Source of the DNA: Streptomyces ferrugineus
Lineage (GTDB): Bacteria; Actinomycetota; Actinomycetes; Streptomycetales; Streptomycetaceae
Assembly: GCF_015160855.1 (NCBI RefSeq)
Contig: NZ_CP063373.1
Span: 5,952,001 to 6,016,000 of the forward strand
DNA: 64,000 nucleotides
Reading direction: 5' to 3'
The notes under the pieces were generated by a model. It saw only the letters and a list, made by a program, of their open reading frames with translations, ran no database searches and had not been told where the DNA came from. A program made the position numbers and the translations under genes. Below, piece after piece: positions 1 to 8,436 of the stretch (positions are counted from its first letter, which is position 1; the number at the start of each line of letters is the position of its first letter).

Positions 1-198
1 ACCGTGCGCCCCGGCCACGGCTTTCGCCACGGTCGCTCGTGCCGTGGGTTTGTCCGCCCGCGGGACCGCGTCCTCCAGGTCGAGGATCGCCGCGTCGGCG
101 CCCGCAGCCCGGGCCTTGGCGAGCCATTCGGTCCGGTTTCCGGGGACGAAGAGCAGGGAGCGCAGGGGCGCCCTGCCGCCCTCCCGTTCAGATGACAC
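1..198 (-). CDS. HpcH/HpaI aldolase / citrate lyase beta-like (CitE family), N-terminal part only
   Basis: The 5' part of a gene that runs off the left edge. The start is GTG at 198, inside the last codons of the CoA-transferase gene, whose stop is at 190-188, so the two are translationally coupled. The visible 66 residues contain LRSLLFVPGNR and ADAAILDLEDAVP, which are the first strand-loop and the Mg-binding Glu-Asp segment of the CitE/HpcH TIM barrel. Family members cleave or form citramalyl-, malyl- or citryl-CoA type thioesters. Coupling to a CaiB-type CoA-transferase suggests the pair activates an acid to its CoA ester and then cleaves it. The substrate cannot be read from this fragment. 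Confidence 0.85.
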   Translation of the reverse strand, partial: MSSEREGGRAPLRSLLFVPGNRTEWLAKARAAGADAAILDLEDAVPRADKPTARATVAKAVAGAHG

Positions 199-1399
199 CC
201 CGCTCCTCCAGTCCCGCGCGCCGCTGCTCGTCGATGCCCAGCCACTGCCCGTACACGAGCTCGTTGTCCACCCCGAGCGACGGGCCGGTGCGCCACACCG
301 CCCCCGGGACGCGCCGGAAGTGCGGGATCACGGCCTGCATGCGCACCGGTCCCAGGTCGGGGTCGTCGACGGTGACGATGTCCTCGCGTTCGGCGTAGAC
401 CGGGTCCTGGACGATGTCCGCCGCCGTGAAGACCCGGGACGCCACCACCTCGGCGTCCTCGAAGGCCTTCAGACACGCCTCGGCCGGGCGCTCGGCGATC
501 CAGGCGCGCAGACCGTCGTCCAGTCGGGTCCGGCCCGCGTGCTGCTGCTCGGCGGTGGCGAACTCCTCCTGCGGCAGGCCGAGGAGCCGGGCCACGTTGC
601 GCACGGAGCGCGGGGTGGCGGAGGTGACCGTCAGCCAGTCGTCGTCGGCGGTGCGGTAGGTGTTGATCACCGCGGCCGGGGCGACGGCCAGTTGGTTGCC
701 CGCGCGTTCGGGGACGGTGCCGAGCTGGTCGTGCGCGATGATCTGCCACTCGACCAGCCGGAACAGCGGCTCGAAGAGGGCGAGGTCGATCCATTCGCCG
801 TCGAAGCCGGGGTCGGTGGCGCGGCGGTGCAGGGCGGCGAGGACGGCGTAGGCGCCCATCAGTCCGGTCACCGCGTCGCCGTGGGAGAAGCCGGTGTGCA
901 CGGGCGGGCCGTCGGGAAAGCCGGTGAGGTGGACGACGCCGCTGCGGGCCTCGCCCATCTTGCCGAAGCCGGGTGCGTCCGCCCGGGACGAGGTCGCGCC
1001 GAAGCCGGAGATCTGCAGGAGGACGGCGCGCGGGTTGACCGCGTGGACCGCGTCCCAGTCCAGGCCCCAGGCCTTGAGGCGCCCGGCCCTGAGGGTCACG
1101 ATCACCACATCGGCCCAGGCGACCAGCTCCCGGGCTATCCCACGCCCCTCCTCGTGGTGGAGGTCCAGCGTCACGGACCGCTTGTTGCGCCCGGCGACCT
1201 TGAACCACAGGGGCACTCCGTCGCGGCGGGGCCCCATCAGTCGGGCCGCGTCCCCCGTGCCGGGCGGCTCCACGTGCACGACGTCCGCGCCCTGGTCGGC
1301 GAGCATCGCGCCGGCGAGCGGGCCCGCCACCACATGGGCGAACTCCACCACCTTCAGACCCGTCAGCTGTCCCTGTCGTGTGCCGTCGCTGTCGTCCAT
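188..1399 (-). CDS. CaiB/BaiF family (class III) CoA-transferase
   Basis: A 403-residue protein, normal length for the family. It opens with LTGLKVVEFAHVVAGPLAG and carries GADVVHVEPPGTGD, NKRSVTLDL and a TGFPDGPP segment, all characteristic of formyl-CoA transferase relatives, which move CoA between carboxylic acids. At the place where formyl-CoA transferase has its catalytic Asp (after PGF/PGY), this protein reads PGFGKMGEARSG, with Gly. From memory, a sizeable subgroup of family members shares this, so catalysis may differ or the true substrate may be atypical. It lies 72 bp downstream of the LysR gene on the same strand and overlaps the CitE-like gene. A citramalate-, itaconate- or malate-type CoA-transferase is a plausible role but is inferred only from context. 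Confidence 0.88.
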   Translation of the reverse strand: MDDSDGTRQGQLTGLKVVEFAHVVAGPLAGAMLADQGADVVHVEPPGTGDAARLMGPRRDGVPLWFKVAGRNKRSVTLDLHHEEGRGIARELVAWADVVIVTLRAGRLKAWGLDWDAVHAVNPRAVLLQISGFGATSSRADAPGFGKMGEARSGVVHLTGFPDGPPVHTGFSHGDAVTGLMGAYAVLAALHRRATDPGFDGEWIDLALFEPLFRLVEWQIIAHDQLGTVPERAGNQLAVAPAAVINTYRTADDDWLTVTSATPRSVRNVARLLGLPQEEFATAEQQHAGRTRLDDGLRAWIAERPAEACLKAFEDAEVVASRVFTAADIVQDPVYAEREDIVTVDDPDLGPVRMQAVIPHFRRVPGAVWRTGPSLGVDNELVYGQWLGIDEQRRAGLEERGVI

Positions 1400-1471
1400 G
1401 GGGATCAGGCTGCGGGCCGGAGCCTATGCGGGTCCAGCAACGGCAGAGCATCAATTCATGCGGATCGCGCA

Positions 1472-2407
1472 TCAGCTCCCCTCGTCCCAGGACACGCCCT
1501 CGGGGAGCCGGTACGCGCTCCCCCGGAACTCCTCGAGCTGTTCCAGGAAGGCCCGGGCTCCGGGTGGCAGGGCACGGCGCAGCGGCAGCACCACGTGCAG
1601 ACGGCGTTCGACGGTGGGCTCCACCAGCGGTCTGCGCACCCAGGCGCCGGGCGGCACCAGCGGGTGGACGAGCGCCGGCATCGCCGAGACCCCGAGTCCG
1701 GCCGCGACCAGCCCGCCCACCGTCGCCACGTTCGCCGCCTCGGCCGCCGGACGCGCTTCGACACCCGCCTTGGCGAAGGCTGCGTCGGTCAGCCTGCGCA
1801 CGCTGGAGTCCGCTCCCACCGCGAGGAAGGGCTCGCCGCCCAGTTCCCGCCAGGTCACCTCGGGCCGCTCGGCGAGCCGGTGGCCCTCCGGAAGCACCGC
1901 CTCGAAGCGGTCCCTGACCAGCGGGCGCAGCTCCAGTCCCGGCATACGGGGCCGGGCCACGGTGCTCACCGCGAAGTCCGCGTCACCGCCGGCGACCCGC
2001 TCCAGCGCCGCCCGCTCAAGACCGTCCAGGATGCGCACGGTCACCTCGGGGCGGCGGGCGCGGAACGCGGAGATGACCGGCGGCAGCAGCACGGCGGCCG
2101 GCGAGGGCAGGGTCGCCAGGGCCACGGCGCCCCGCTCGCCGGCCAGGAAGCGGCCGAGCTGGGCGATGCCCGCCCGGTGGGTGGACAGGATCTGGTCGGC
2201 GACCCGCAGCGCCTCCACCCCGGCCGGGGTGAGTTGCACATTGCGCGTGTCGCGCTCCAACAGCCGGGTCCCCAGGGTGCGTTCGAGCTCCGCGACGGCC
2301 CGGCTGAGGGACGACTGGGACATGTGCATCTCGCCGGCGGCGGCCGTGAAGCTGGCGGCCCGGGCGACGGCCGCGTACGCGGCGAGCTGACGGAGGGTGA
2401 CGTCCAT
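1472..2407 (-). CDS. LysR-family transcriptional regulator
   Basis: 311 residues starting at ATG 2407 (MDVTLRQLAAYAAVARAASF). Upstream in-frame codons give a non-conserved Arg-rich extension, so this start is preferred. The N-terminal winged helix-turn-helix includes SFTAAAGEMHMSQSSLSRAV and LLERDTRNVQLTPAG; the remainder is the periplasmic-binding-like effector domain. It is divergent from the CitMHS transporter gene, and a palindrome with T-N11-A spacing lies between them (2446-2464), so autoregulation and control of the transporter are likely. On its other side it precedes the CoA-transferase and CitE-like genes on the same strand. Together these suggest a regulator of an organic acid catabolic locus that responds to the acid or its CoA ester. 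Confidence 0.93.
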   Translation of the reverse strand: MDVTLRQLAAYAAVARAASFTAAAGEMHMSQSSLSRAVAELERTLGTRLLERDTRNVQLTPAGVEALRVADQILSTHRAGIAQLGRFLAGERGAVALATLPSPAAVLLPPVISAFRARRPEVTVRILDGLERAALERVAGGDADFAVSTVARPRMPGLELRPLVRDRFEAVLPEGHRLAERPEVTWRELGGEPFLAVGADSSVRRLTDAAFAKAGVEARPAAEAANVATVGGLVAAGLGVSAMPALVHPLVPPGAWVRRPLVEPTVERRLHVVLPLRRALPPGARAFLEQLEEFRGSAYRLPEGVSWDEGS

Positions 2408-2445
2408 GGGCCGCGAGCGTAGGCGCGCTCGTCGGCCGGCGGAAC

Positions 2446-2464
2446 CCATGCACAGAACGCATGG
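2446..2464. promoter_or_regulatory. LysR-type operator between the regulator and transporter genes
   Basis: Perfect inverted repeat CCATGCACAGAACGCATGG: 6-bp arms with a 7-bp spacer. It contains T2449 and A2461 separated by 11 bases, the T-N11-A signature of LysR-type regulators. It lies 39-57 bp upstream of the LysR start and about 90 bp upstream of the transporter start chosen here. The upstream ATG at 2461 falls inside this site, which argues against using that ATG for translation. Confidence 0.75.
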
Positions 2465-2550
2465 ACAGATCCGTGTCTGATGCTGGACCCGGATCACTGG
2501 CCGCTCGGACACTCGTCGGCACACCCGACCGGACGACGAAGTGGGCGGCC

Positions 2551-3864
2551 ATGCTGGCGACTCTCGGTTTCCTCACCATCGGCGGCTTTCTGCTGCTCAC
2601 CATGACCAAACGGGTCTCCGTGCTGGTGGCGCTGGTGCTGGTGCCGGTGGTGGGCGCGGTGGCCGCCGGGCGCGCCGGGGACATCGGGCCGATGGCGCTC
2701 GACGGCATCACCAAGGTCGCCCCGACCGGCATCATGATCGCCTTCGCCGTCCTCTACTTCAGCCTGATGATCGACGCCGGGCTGTTCGAGCCGCTGATCC
2801 GCTGGATCCTGCGGGCGGCCAAGGGCGACCCGGTGCGCATCGCCGTCGGAACGGCCGTCCTGACCCTGTGCGTCGCGCTGGACGGCGACGGGGCGTCGAC
2901 GTTCCTCATCACCGTCTCCGCCATGCTTCCGGTCTACCGGCGGATCGGCATGAGCCGGCTGGTGCTGGCCGCGATCGTGTGTCTGGCCGCGGGTCTGATG
3001 AACATGGTGCCGTGGGGCGGGCCGACGGCCCGGGCGGCCGCCGCGTTGAAGCTGGACACCTCCGACATCGTCACGCCGCTGCTGCCGGCGATGGGCGCCG
3101 GCGTCCTGTGGGTGCTGATCGCGGCGTATCTGATCGGGCGGCGTGAACGGAACCGGCTCGGAGCGCTGGAGGACAGCCCCCGGGAGGAGGCCGGGTCGAC
3201 GGTGGGAGACGGCCCGGGCACGCCCCGGGTGGCCGAGCGGCCGCACCCCGCGCTCACGGTCTTCAACCTGACCCTGACCCTGGCCCTGCTGGTCTGCCTG
3301 GTCCTGGAGGCCATGCCGCTGCCGGTCCTCTTCGTGCTCGCCTTCGTGGTCGCGCTGCTGGTCAACCACCCTCGCTGGGAGGACCAGCAGGCGCAGTTGG
3401 AGAAGCACGGCAAGAACGTCGTCCTCGTCACCACGATGATCTTCGCGGCGGGCGTGTTCACCGGCCTGCTCACCGGCACCGGGATGATCGAGAGGATGGC
3501 GTCGGCCCTGGTCGGTGTCGTCCCGGACGCCCTCGGCGGGCATCTGCCGGTCGTCGTCGCCGTCACGAGCATGCCGCTCAGCCTCGTCTTCACGCCCGAC
3601 GCCTACTACTTCGGCATCCTGCCCGTCCTCGCCCAGACCGCCGACTCCTTCGGCACCGGTCAGGCCGAGATCGCCCGCGCCGCCGTGCTCGGCCAGATGA
3701 CGACCGGCTTTCCGCTCAGCCCGCTCACCGCGGCCACCTTCATCCTCATCGGCATGACGGGCGTACAACTCGGCGAGCACCAACGCTTCGTCTTCCGCTG
3801 GGCGTTCGCGACGACGCTGGTGATGACGGCCGCCGCCCTGCTGACCGGCGCACTGCCTCTGTAA
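2551..3864 (+). CDS. CitMHS-family citrate/organic acid secondary transporter
   Basis: 437 residues from ATG 2551. The sequence begins MLATLGFLTIGGF, and CitMHS proteins (metal-citrate:H+ symporters) start at this same point. An alternative in-frame ATG at 2461 would add 30 unconserved residues and lies inside the LysR operator. About 12 hydrophobic segments are visible. Family motifs include KVAPTGIMIAFAVLYF, ALDGDGASTFLIT, MNMVPWGGPTAR and PDAYYFGILPVL. CitM-type carriers import citrate complexed with Mg or Ca. The neighbours (CoA-transferase, CitE-like lyase) suggest citrate itself or a related di- or tricarboxylate such as citramalate or itaconate. Likely controlled by the divergent LysR protein. 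Confidence 0.9.
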   Translation: MLATLGFLTIGGFLLLTMTKRVSVLVALVLVPVVGAVAAGRAGDIGPMALDGITKVAPTGIMIAFAVLYFSLMIDAGLFEPLIRWILRAAKGDPVRIAVGTAVLTLCVALDGDGASTFLITVSAMLPVYRRIGMSRLVLAAIVCLAAGLMNMVPWGGPTARAAAALKLDTSDIVTPLLPAMGAGVLWVLIAAYLIGRRERNRLGALEDSPREEAGSTVGDGPGTPRVAERPHPALTVFNLTLTLALLVCLVLEAMPLPVLFVLAFVVALLVNHPRWEDQQAQLEKHGKNVVLVTTMIFAAGVFTGLLTGTGMIERMASALVGVVPDALGGHLPVVVAVTSMPLSLVFTPDAYYFGILPVLAQTADSFGTGQAEIARAAVLGQMTTGFPLSPLTAATFILIGMTGVQLGEHQRFVFRWAFATTLVMTAAALLTGALPL

Positions 3865-3889
3865 CCGCCTTCCCGAGGAGCCGTAGCCC

Positions 3890-5977
3890 ATGACCAGACG
3901 CCGCCGCCCGGCGCTCGTCCTGACGGTGCTGCTCGCCGCGAGCGCGCTGCCCGCGACCGACGCGGCAGCCATCGAGCAGCCCTCCCGACTGCCTCCGTAC
4001 ATCACCGAGTTGACGTCGATCCGCTACGACGGCCGGGCCGACGACCTGCTCACGGCCGGCCTCGGCTTCAGCGGGCTGCGCGACGCCACCCCGCCCGCGC
4101 CCGCCGACCCCGACCAGCCCACCGCGGCCGAACTGCGGCGCCGGGCGGTCTGGGCGTCGGCGGGGCTGTTCGTCGGCGACAGCGGTGGCCTCGGCAGGCT
4201 CTACGGCCCCGATGTCGAGGGCGGACGTCCGGTCCCCGGGGACGGCAGGGTGGCGGGCACCGAGTACCGGGCCGTCGCCGGTCGCGGTGCGGCCAGTGTG
4301 AGTTACGTCGTCCAGGTCCCGGCCGACCTCGACCGCGCCCGCCCCTGTGTGGTGGCGGCGCCCGCGACGGGGCTGGCCCGCGTCTACAGCATGACCGGAT
4401 CGGCCGGGGCCTGGGGACTGCACCGGCGCTGCGCGGTCGCCTACACCGACAAGGGCATGGGGCCGGCCTTCGACGATCTGCACTCCGGCACGGTCATGGC
4501 GTACGACGGAACGACCGGCCCGCGCACGGCCGTCGGCGGCCGGGCCGCGTTCGACGCCGGACTGGACGACGCCGAACGCGCCCGCTTCGACGCGGAACGC
4601 CCCTACCGGGTGGCGTACAAGACGGCGCACAGCGGCACGAATCCGCAGGCTACCTGGGGGCGCGATGTGCTGCGCTCGGTGGAGCTCACGCTCGCCCTGC
4701 TCAACCGCGACTGGCGCAAGGGCGCGCCGTCGGCCGGGTACACGCCCGCCACCACCACGGTCATCGCCACCGGGGTGTCCAACGGCGGTGGCGCCGCGGT
4801 CGCGGCCGGCGAGGACGACCGGCGCGGGCTGGTCGACGCCGTGGTCGCCTCCGAACCGCAGATGAACCTGGCGCCGCTGGGCGGCGTCCGCGTCGTCCAG
4901 GGCGAGCGGCGGGTACCGTCGGCGGGCCTGCCCCTGCTGCGCTACGGCGCCCTGGCCTCGCTGCTCCAGCCGTGCGCGGCCCTCACCGAGCCGACGGCAC
5001 CCGGCTACGCCTCGCTGGACGAGGCCGCCGCCCGGCGCCGCTGTGCCGACCTCGTCGGCGACGACCCCCGTCTGATCACCCGCCGCGACGCCGCGCGCGC
5101 CGGCCCGGCCGGGCTGCCCGAACTCGCCCAACAGGCCCTGGTCCGGGCGGGGTTCCAGCCGCAGTCGTCGTATCTGCAACTCGCGCACTACGACCCGCAG
5201 ACCCCCGTCTCCTACGCGATGAGCTTCGCGCGCGCCTCGGTCGCCGACTCGCTGTGCGGCTACGGATGGGCCCGCACCGACGCCTCGGGGCGCCCCGCGC
5301 CGTACACGCGCGCGGAACTCGCCGCCGCCTTCGCCACCAGCGGCGGTCGGGCCCCGGCCCCCGGTGTGCTGATCGACGAGAACTCGCCGGGCGGCCCGGT
5401 CGCGGACGCCAGGTCCCTCGGCCCGCGGGGAATCCACGACTACAACCTGCGTGGGGAGCGGTGCGTGTACCGGCTGGCCTTCCCCGGGGCGGACGACCGG
5501 CCGGCGGAGCGGGCCTGGGCCCGGCGGGTCGCGCGGGGTCTGGACGCCACGCGTTGCTCCGGTGACCTGCACGGCAAGCCCACCCTCATCGTGCACGGCA
5601 GGGACGACACCCGGGTGCCGGTCAACCACGCCTCCCGCCCCTACCTGGGCCTCGACTCCCGCGCCCAGCACGGCCGGGGCACCGTCGGCTACATCGAGGT
5701 CACCCACGCCCAGCACGTCGACTCCACGGCACCGGGCCTCGACAACCGCTATGTGCCGCTGGGGTTCTACTACCAGCAGGCCCTGGACCTGATGTGGGGG
5801 CGGCTGCGGGACGGTGCGCCGTTGCCGCCCAGCCAGGTCGTGCGCACGGTCCCGCGCGGCGGTGCGCCGGGACGGGCGCCGGACCTGGAGGGCGCCAACG
5901 TGCCCCCGATCGCCCAGCGTCCCGCCGGTGGCGACCTGATCCGGGTCGCCGGTGGTGTCGTACGGGTCCCCGACTGA
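3890..5977 (+). CDS. Secreted D-(-)-3-hydroxybutyrate oligomer hydrolase
   Basis: 695 residues, matching the usual length of the 3HB-oligomer hydrolase family (about 700). An Arg-rich signal peptide ends near ATDAAA (residue 25), so the enzyme is exported. A nucleophile elbow GVSNGGGAA places the catalytic Ser near residue 297. The conserved blocks YTDKGMGPAFDDL and KTAHSGTNPQ are present, and a late His lies in the THAQHVDS segment. These enzymes cleave soluble oligomers released from poly-3-hydroxybutyrate. The gene starts 25 bp after the transporter stop behind a good ribosome site (CGAGGAG), so the two are probably co-transcribed. Hydroxybutyrate released outside could be one of the acids handled by this locus. 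Confidence 0.87.
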   Translation: MTRRRRPALVLTVLLAASALPATDAAAIEQPSRLPPYITELTSIRYDGRADDLLTAGLGFSGLRDATPPAPADPDQPTAAELRRRAVWASAGLFVGDSGGLGRLYGPDVEGGRPVPGDGRVAGTEYRAVAGRGAASVSYVVQVPADLDRARPCVVAAPATGLARVYSMTGSAGAWGLHRRCAVAYTDKGMGPAFDDLHSGTVMAYDGTTGPRTAVGGRAAFDAGLDDAERARFDAERPYRVAYKTAHSGTNPQATWGRDVLRSVELTLALLNRDWRKGAPSAGYTPATTTVIATGVSNGGGAAVAAGEDDRRGLVDAVVASEPQMNLAPLGGVRVVQGERRVPSAGLPLLRYGALASLLQPCAALTEPTAPGYASLDEAAARRRCADLVGDDPRLITRRDAARAGPAGLPELAQQALVRAGFQPQSSYLQLAHYDPQTPVSYAMSFARASVADSLCGYGWARTDASGRPAPYTRAELAAAFATSGGRAPAPGVLIDENSPGGPVADARSLGPRGIHDYNLRGERCVYRLAFPGADDRPAERAWARRVARGLDATRCSGDLHGKPTLIVHGRDDTRVPVNHASRPYLGLDSRAQHGRGTVGYIEVTHAQHVDSTAPGLDNRYVPLGFYYQQALDLMWGRLRDGAPLPPSQVVRTVPRGGAPGRAPDLEGANVPPIAQRPAGGDLIRVAGGVVRVPD

Positions 5978-5983
5978 CCTGAT

Positions 5984-6010
5984 CCGGCCCGGGCCCGGCG
6001 CCCGGGCCGG
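5984..6010. terminator. Bidirectional intrinsic terminator
   Basis: Perfect 11-bp stem (5984-5994 with 6000-6010) and a 5-base loop, all G/C. It sits exactly between the converging stops of the 3HB-oligomer hydrolase (5977) and the ThDP enzyme (6014). There is no T-run, as is common for actinomycete terminators. Confidence 0.75.
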
Positions 6011-6013
6011 GGC

Positions 6014-7654
6014 TCAGTGCCCGCGGAACGCCTCCTCCAGCCACCAGGCCCCGTGATCGGCGACCACCTTGGCGTCGATGAGCAACGGCGCGGACCGGGG
6101 GCCGGCGACCCAGTCCCGTACGGCCTTCAGGTCGGCCGTCGTCCGCACGGTCACCGCCTCGAAGCCGTAGCCCCGGCCCACGGCGGCGATGTCCGTCGGC
6201 GGGAAGCGCACCGTGTCGAGGGGGTGCCCGTCGGGCCCGAAGTGGTGGACCTCGGCGCCGTAGGCCTCGTCGTCGTACACGACGACCACCATGGGCAGTC
6301 GCAGCCGGCGCACGGTGTCCAGTTCCACGGCGCCCATCAGCGCGCCGCCGTCCCCGAGCGCGGCCACGGGCAGCCGGTCCGGCCGGGCCAGCGCCGCGCC
6401 GATGGTGGTCGCAAGGCCGAGCCCGATCGACTGGAAGGCCTGGGTGAAGCAGAAGCCCTGCTCGTCCGGCACCGACAGGTACGCGGTCGGGTAGCCCATG
6501 AAGTTGCCGGAGTCCACGCCGACCACGCGCTCGGCGGGCAGGATCTCGTCGAGGGCGACGCTCAGCGTCCTCGGGTCGATCCGCTCGCGCGTGCTCGTGT
6601 CCTCGTACGGCACGTCGTGCCAGCGCAGACGGGCGGCGAGGGCCGCGCCGGTCTCCGGGGTCCGGTAGCCCTCCCGTGGCTCGGTGCCCGCCTCGGCCAC
6701 CCGACGCGCGGTGAGGCGGACGTCGCCGGTGACCGCGAGGTGGACCGGGCGGTGGGCGCCGAGTGCCGACGGGTCGTCGTCGACCTGGACGACGGTGGCG
6801 TCGGCGCCGATGAGCCGGCCGTGCCGCATCGTCCACATGTTGAGGGCGCAGCCCCAGCCGACGATCAGGTCGGCGCCCTGGAGCAGTTCCACGGCCAGCG
6901 GCGAGGCGAAGCCTCCGGAGACGTCCAGGGACCACGGGTTGCCGTGGAAGAGCCCGCGGGCGACGGCCGAGGTCGCGAGCAGCGCGCCGTAGCGCTCGGC
7001 GAGCGCCTCCAGGGCCTGCCCGCTGCCGGGTCCCCGCGATCCGCGGCCGGCCACGAAGACCGGGCGCCGGGACCGTCCGAGCAGTTCGGCGAGCGCCGCC
7101 ACATCGGCCGCCTCCGGTTCCACGGCGGCCCGTTGCGCCGGTGGTGCCGCCTGGGCGAGGGCGCCGTCGGGGACCTCCAGCGCCTGCACCGGCAACGGCA
7201 GGTTGAGCAGGACGGTCCGCCGCTCGCGCACCGCCAGCCGAACGGCCGCGCACGTCTGCTCGACGGCCTCCTCGGCCGACGTGACCCGGGCCGTGGCGGC
7301 CCCCACCGCGCGGGCCAACGCCTCCTGGTCGACGTAGAAGTTGGACCGGGGCTCGGTCACGTCGGCCGCCAGCACGATGAGCGGCGTGCGGCTCTTCGCC
7401 GCCTCCGCGATGCCGGTCATCGCGTTGGTCAGACCGGGGCCCTGATGGACGCTCACGACCGCGACCTCGCCGCTGGTGCGGGCGTAGGCGTCGGCCATCG
7501 TCGCCGCGCCGGCCTCATGGCGGGTGGCGACGAACCGCGCGCCCGCGGCGACCATCGCGTTGGTCACGTGGAAGTTGCCCGATCCGACGACCCCGAAGAC
7601 CTGTCCGACCCCGGCCGCGCACAGCGCCCGCCCCACCGCCTCCGCGACCTTCAT
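6014..7654 (-). CDS. Thiamine diphosphate-dependent enzyme (acetolactate synthase/benzoylformate decarboxylase-like)
   Basis: 546 residues with the three-domain ThDP layout. The N-terminal Pyr domain holds the activating Glu (E47 in TRHEAGAATMADAYAR), a central transhydrogenase-like domain spans roughly 190-320, and the C-terminal PP domain carries the cofactor motif GDGGALMGAVELDTV near residue 433. The end of the PP motif reads VVVYDDEAYG where acetolactate synthases have Asn-Asn-x-x-Tyr/Phe-Gly, so the second Mg ligand is Asp rather than Asn. Sequence alone does not choose between decarboxylase, lyase and oxidase. The start ATG overlaps the stop of the upstream cyclase-family gene by 4 bp, so the two very probably act in one pathway, for example hydrolysis of a cyclic or amide substrate followed by decarboxylation of a 2-keto acid. 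Confidence 0.87.
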   Translation of the reverse strand: MKVAEAVGRALCAAGVGQVFGVVGSGNFHVTNAMVAAGARFVATRHEAGAATMADAYARTSGEVAVVSVHQGPGLTNAMTGIAEAAKSRTPLIVLAADVTEPRSNFYVDQEALARAVGAATARVTSAEEAVEQTCAAVRLAVRERRTVLLNLPLPVQALEVPDGALAQAAPPAQRAAVEPEAADVAALAELLGRSRRPVFVAGRGSRGPGSGQALEALAERYGALLATSAVARGLFHGNPWSLDVSGGFASPLAVELLQGADLIVGWGCALNMWTMRHGRLIGADATVVQVDDDPSALGAHRPVHLAVTGDVRLTARRVAEAGTEPREGYRTPETGAALAARLRWHDVPYEDTSTRERIDPRTLSVALDEILPAERVVGVDSGNFMGYPTAYLSVPDEQGFCFTQAFQSIGLGLATTIGAALARPDRLPVAALGDGGALMGAVELDTVRRLRLPMVVVVYDDEAYGAEVHHFGPDGHPLDTVRFPPTDIAAVGRGYGFEAVTVRTTADLKAVRDWVAGPRSAPLLIDAKVVADHGAWWLEEAFRGH

Positions 7655-8436
7655 GAGCGCTCCACCAGGGCGAGCACGCGCGCGGGTGCCCCCGAGCCCG
7701 TGACGATGGGCAGCGGTCCGGCGATGACGACCGAGCCGGTCGGCGGCAGCGCGGCGAGGTTCCGCAACTGCGTCAGTCCGTATTTGTCACTGCCCATCAG
7801 ATAGGAGTGGCAGGGATAGACGGGGTCGAAGGAGTGCGCGCCGCCGGCGTCGGTGCCCACCGTCTCGACACCGAGGCCGATCACGGGCGACTCCTCGGCG
7901 ACCCAGCGGGCGCACTCCGCCGACAGGCCGGGGGTGTGCGGGCCGTTCTCGTCGGCGTTGAGGAACTCCTCCTGGGAGTGCGAGCGGGCGTCCCAGCCGG
8001 TGCGCAGCAGCAGCCAACCCCCGTCGGGCAGGGGGCCGTTCTCCGCCTCCCAGGCCTTGACGTGGTCGATCTCGACCAGGAAGTCGGGGTTCTTGGCGGC
8101 CTCGGCGCTGAAGTCCAGTACGGCGGCGGGGGCCAGCAGCCTGCGCGCCGGCACCGAGGCGACGTCGGTGAGGTCCTTGCCGGTGACCCAGTGGTTCGGG
8201 GCGTCGAAGTGGGTGCCGGTGTGCTCGCCGCTGCGGAAGTTGTTCCAGTACCAGGCGGGGCCCCGGTCGTCGTAGCGGCTGATCTCCTCCAGTTCGAAGA
8301 CGGCGGTCTGCCCGAACTGGGGCGGCAGTTGGATCACCGGGGTCGACGACGACAACGGCGAGGTGAGGTCGAGGACTTCGATCGATCCACCTCGCAGCCC
8401 GGAGACCAGCGCGGCAAGTACGGATGACTCGGACAT
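7651..8436 (-). CDS. Cyclase-family (kynurenine formamidase-like) metal hydrolase
   Basis: 261 residues. The signature of the cyclase/KynB fold is seen at residues 72-82 (HTGTHFDAPNH), which supplies the metal-binding His and Asp. Family members hydrolyse amide or lactone bonds, such as N-formylkynurenine or isatin. The start at 8436 follows a strong AGGAGG site. It is first in a two-gene minus-strand operon with the ThDP enzyme (4-bp overlap). The substrate is unknown. Confidence 0.86.
   Translation of the reverse strand: MSESSVLAALVSGLRGGSIEVLDLTSPLSSSTPVIQLPPQFGQTAVFELEEISRYDDRGPAWYWNNFRSGEHTGTHFDAPNHWVTGKDLTDVASVPARRLLAPAAVLDFSAEAAKNPDFLVEIDHVKAWEAENGPLPDGGWLLLRTGWDARSHSQEEFLNADENGPHTPGLSAECARWVAEESPVIGLGVETVGTDAGGAHSFDPVYPCHSYLMGSDKYGLTQLRNLAALPPTGSVVIAGPLPIVTGSGAPARVLALVERS

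Noticed and set aside
44..2422. A 792-codon open frame on the plus strand
   Set aside because: It covers the CoA-transferase and LysR genes in antisense. Those two have clear family motifs; this frame has none.
2461..2550. Upstream in-frame extension of the CitMHS transporter
   Set aside because: The ATG at 2461 lies inside the LysR operator, the 30 extra residues are hydrophilic and unlike the family, and relatives begin at the position encoded at 2551.
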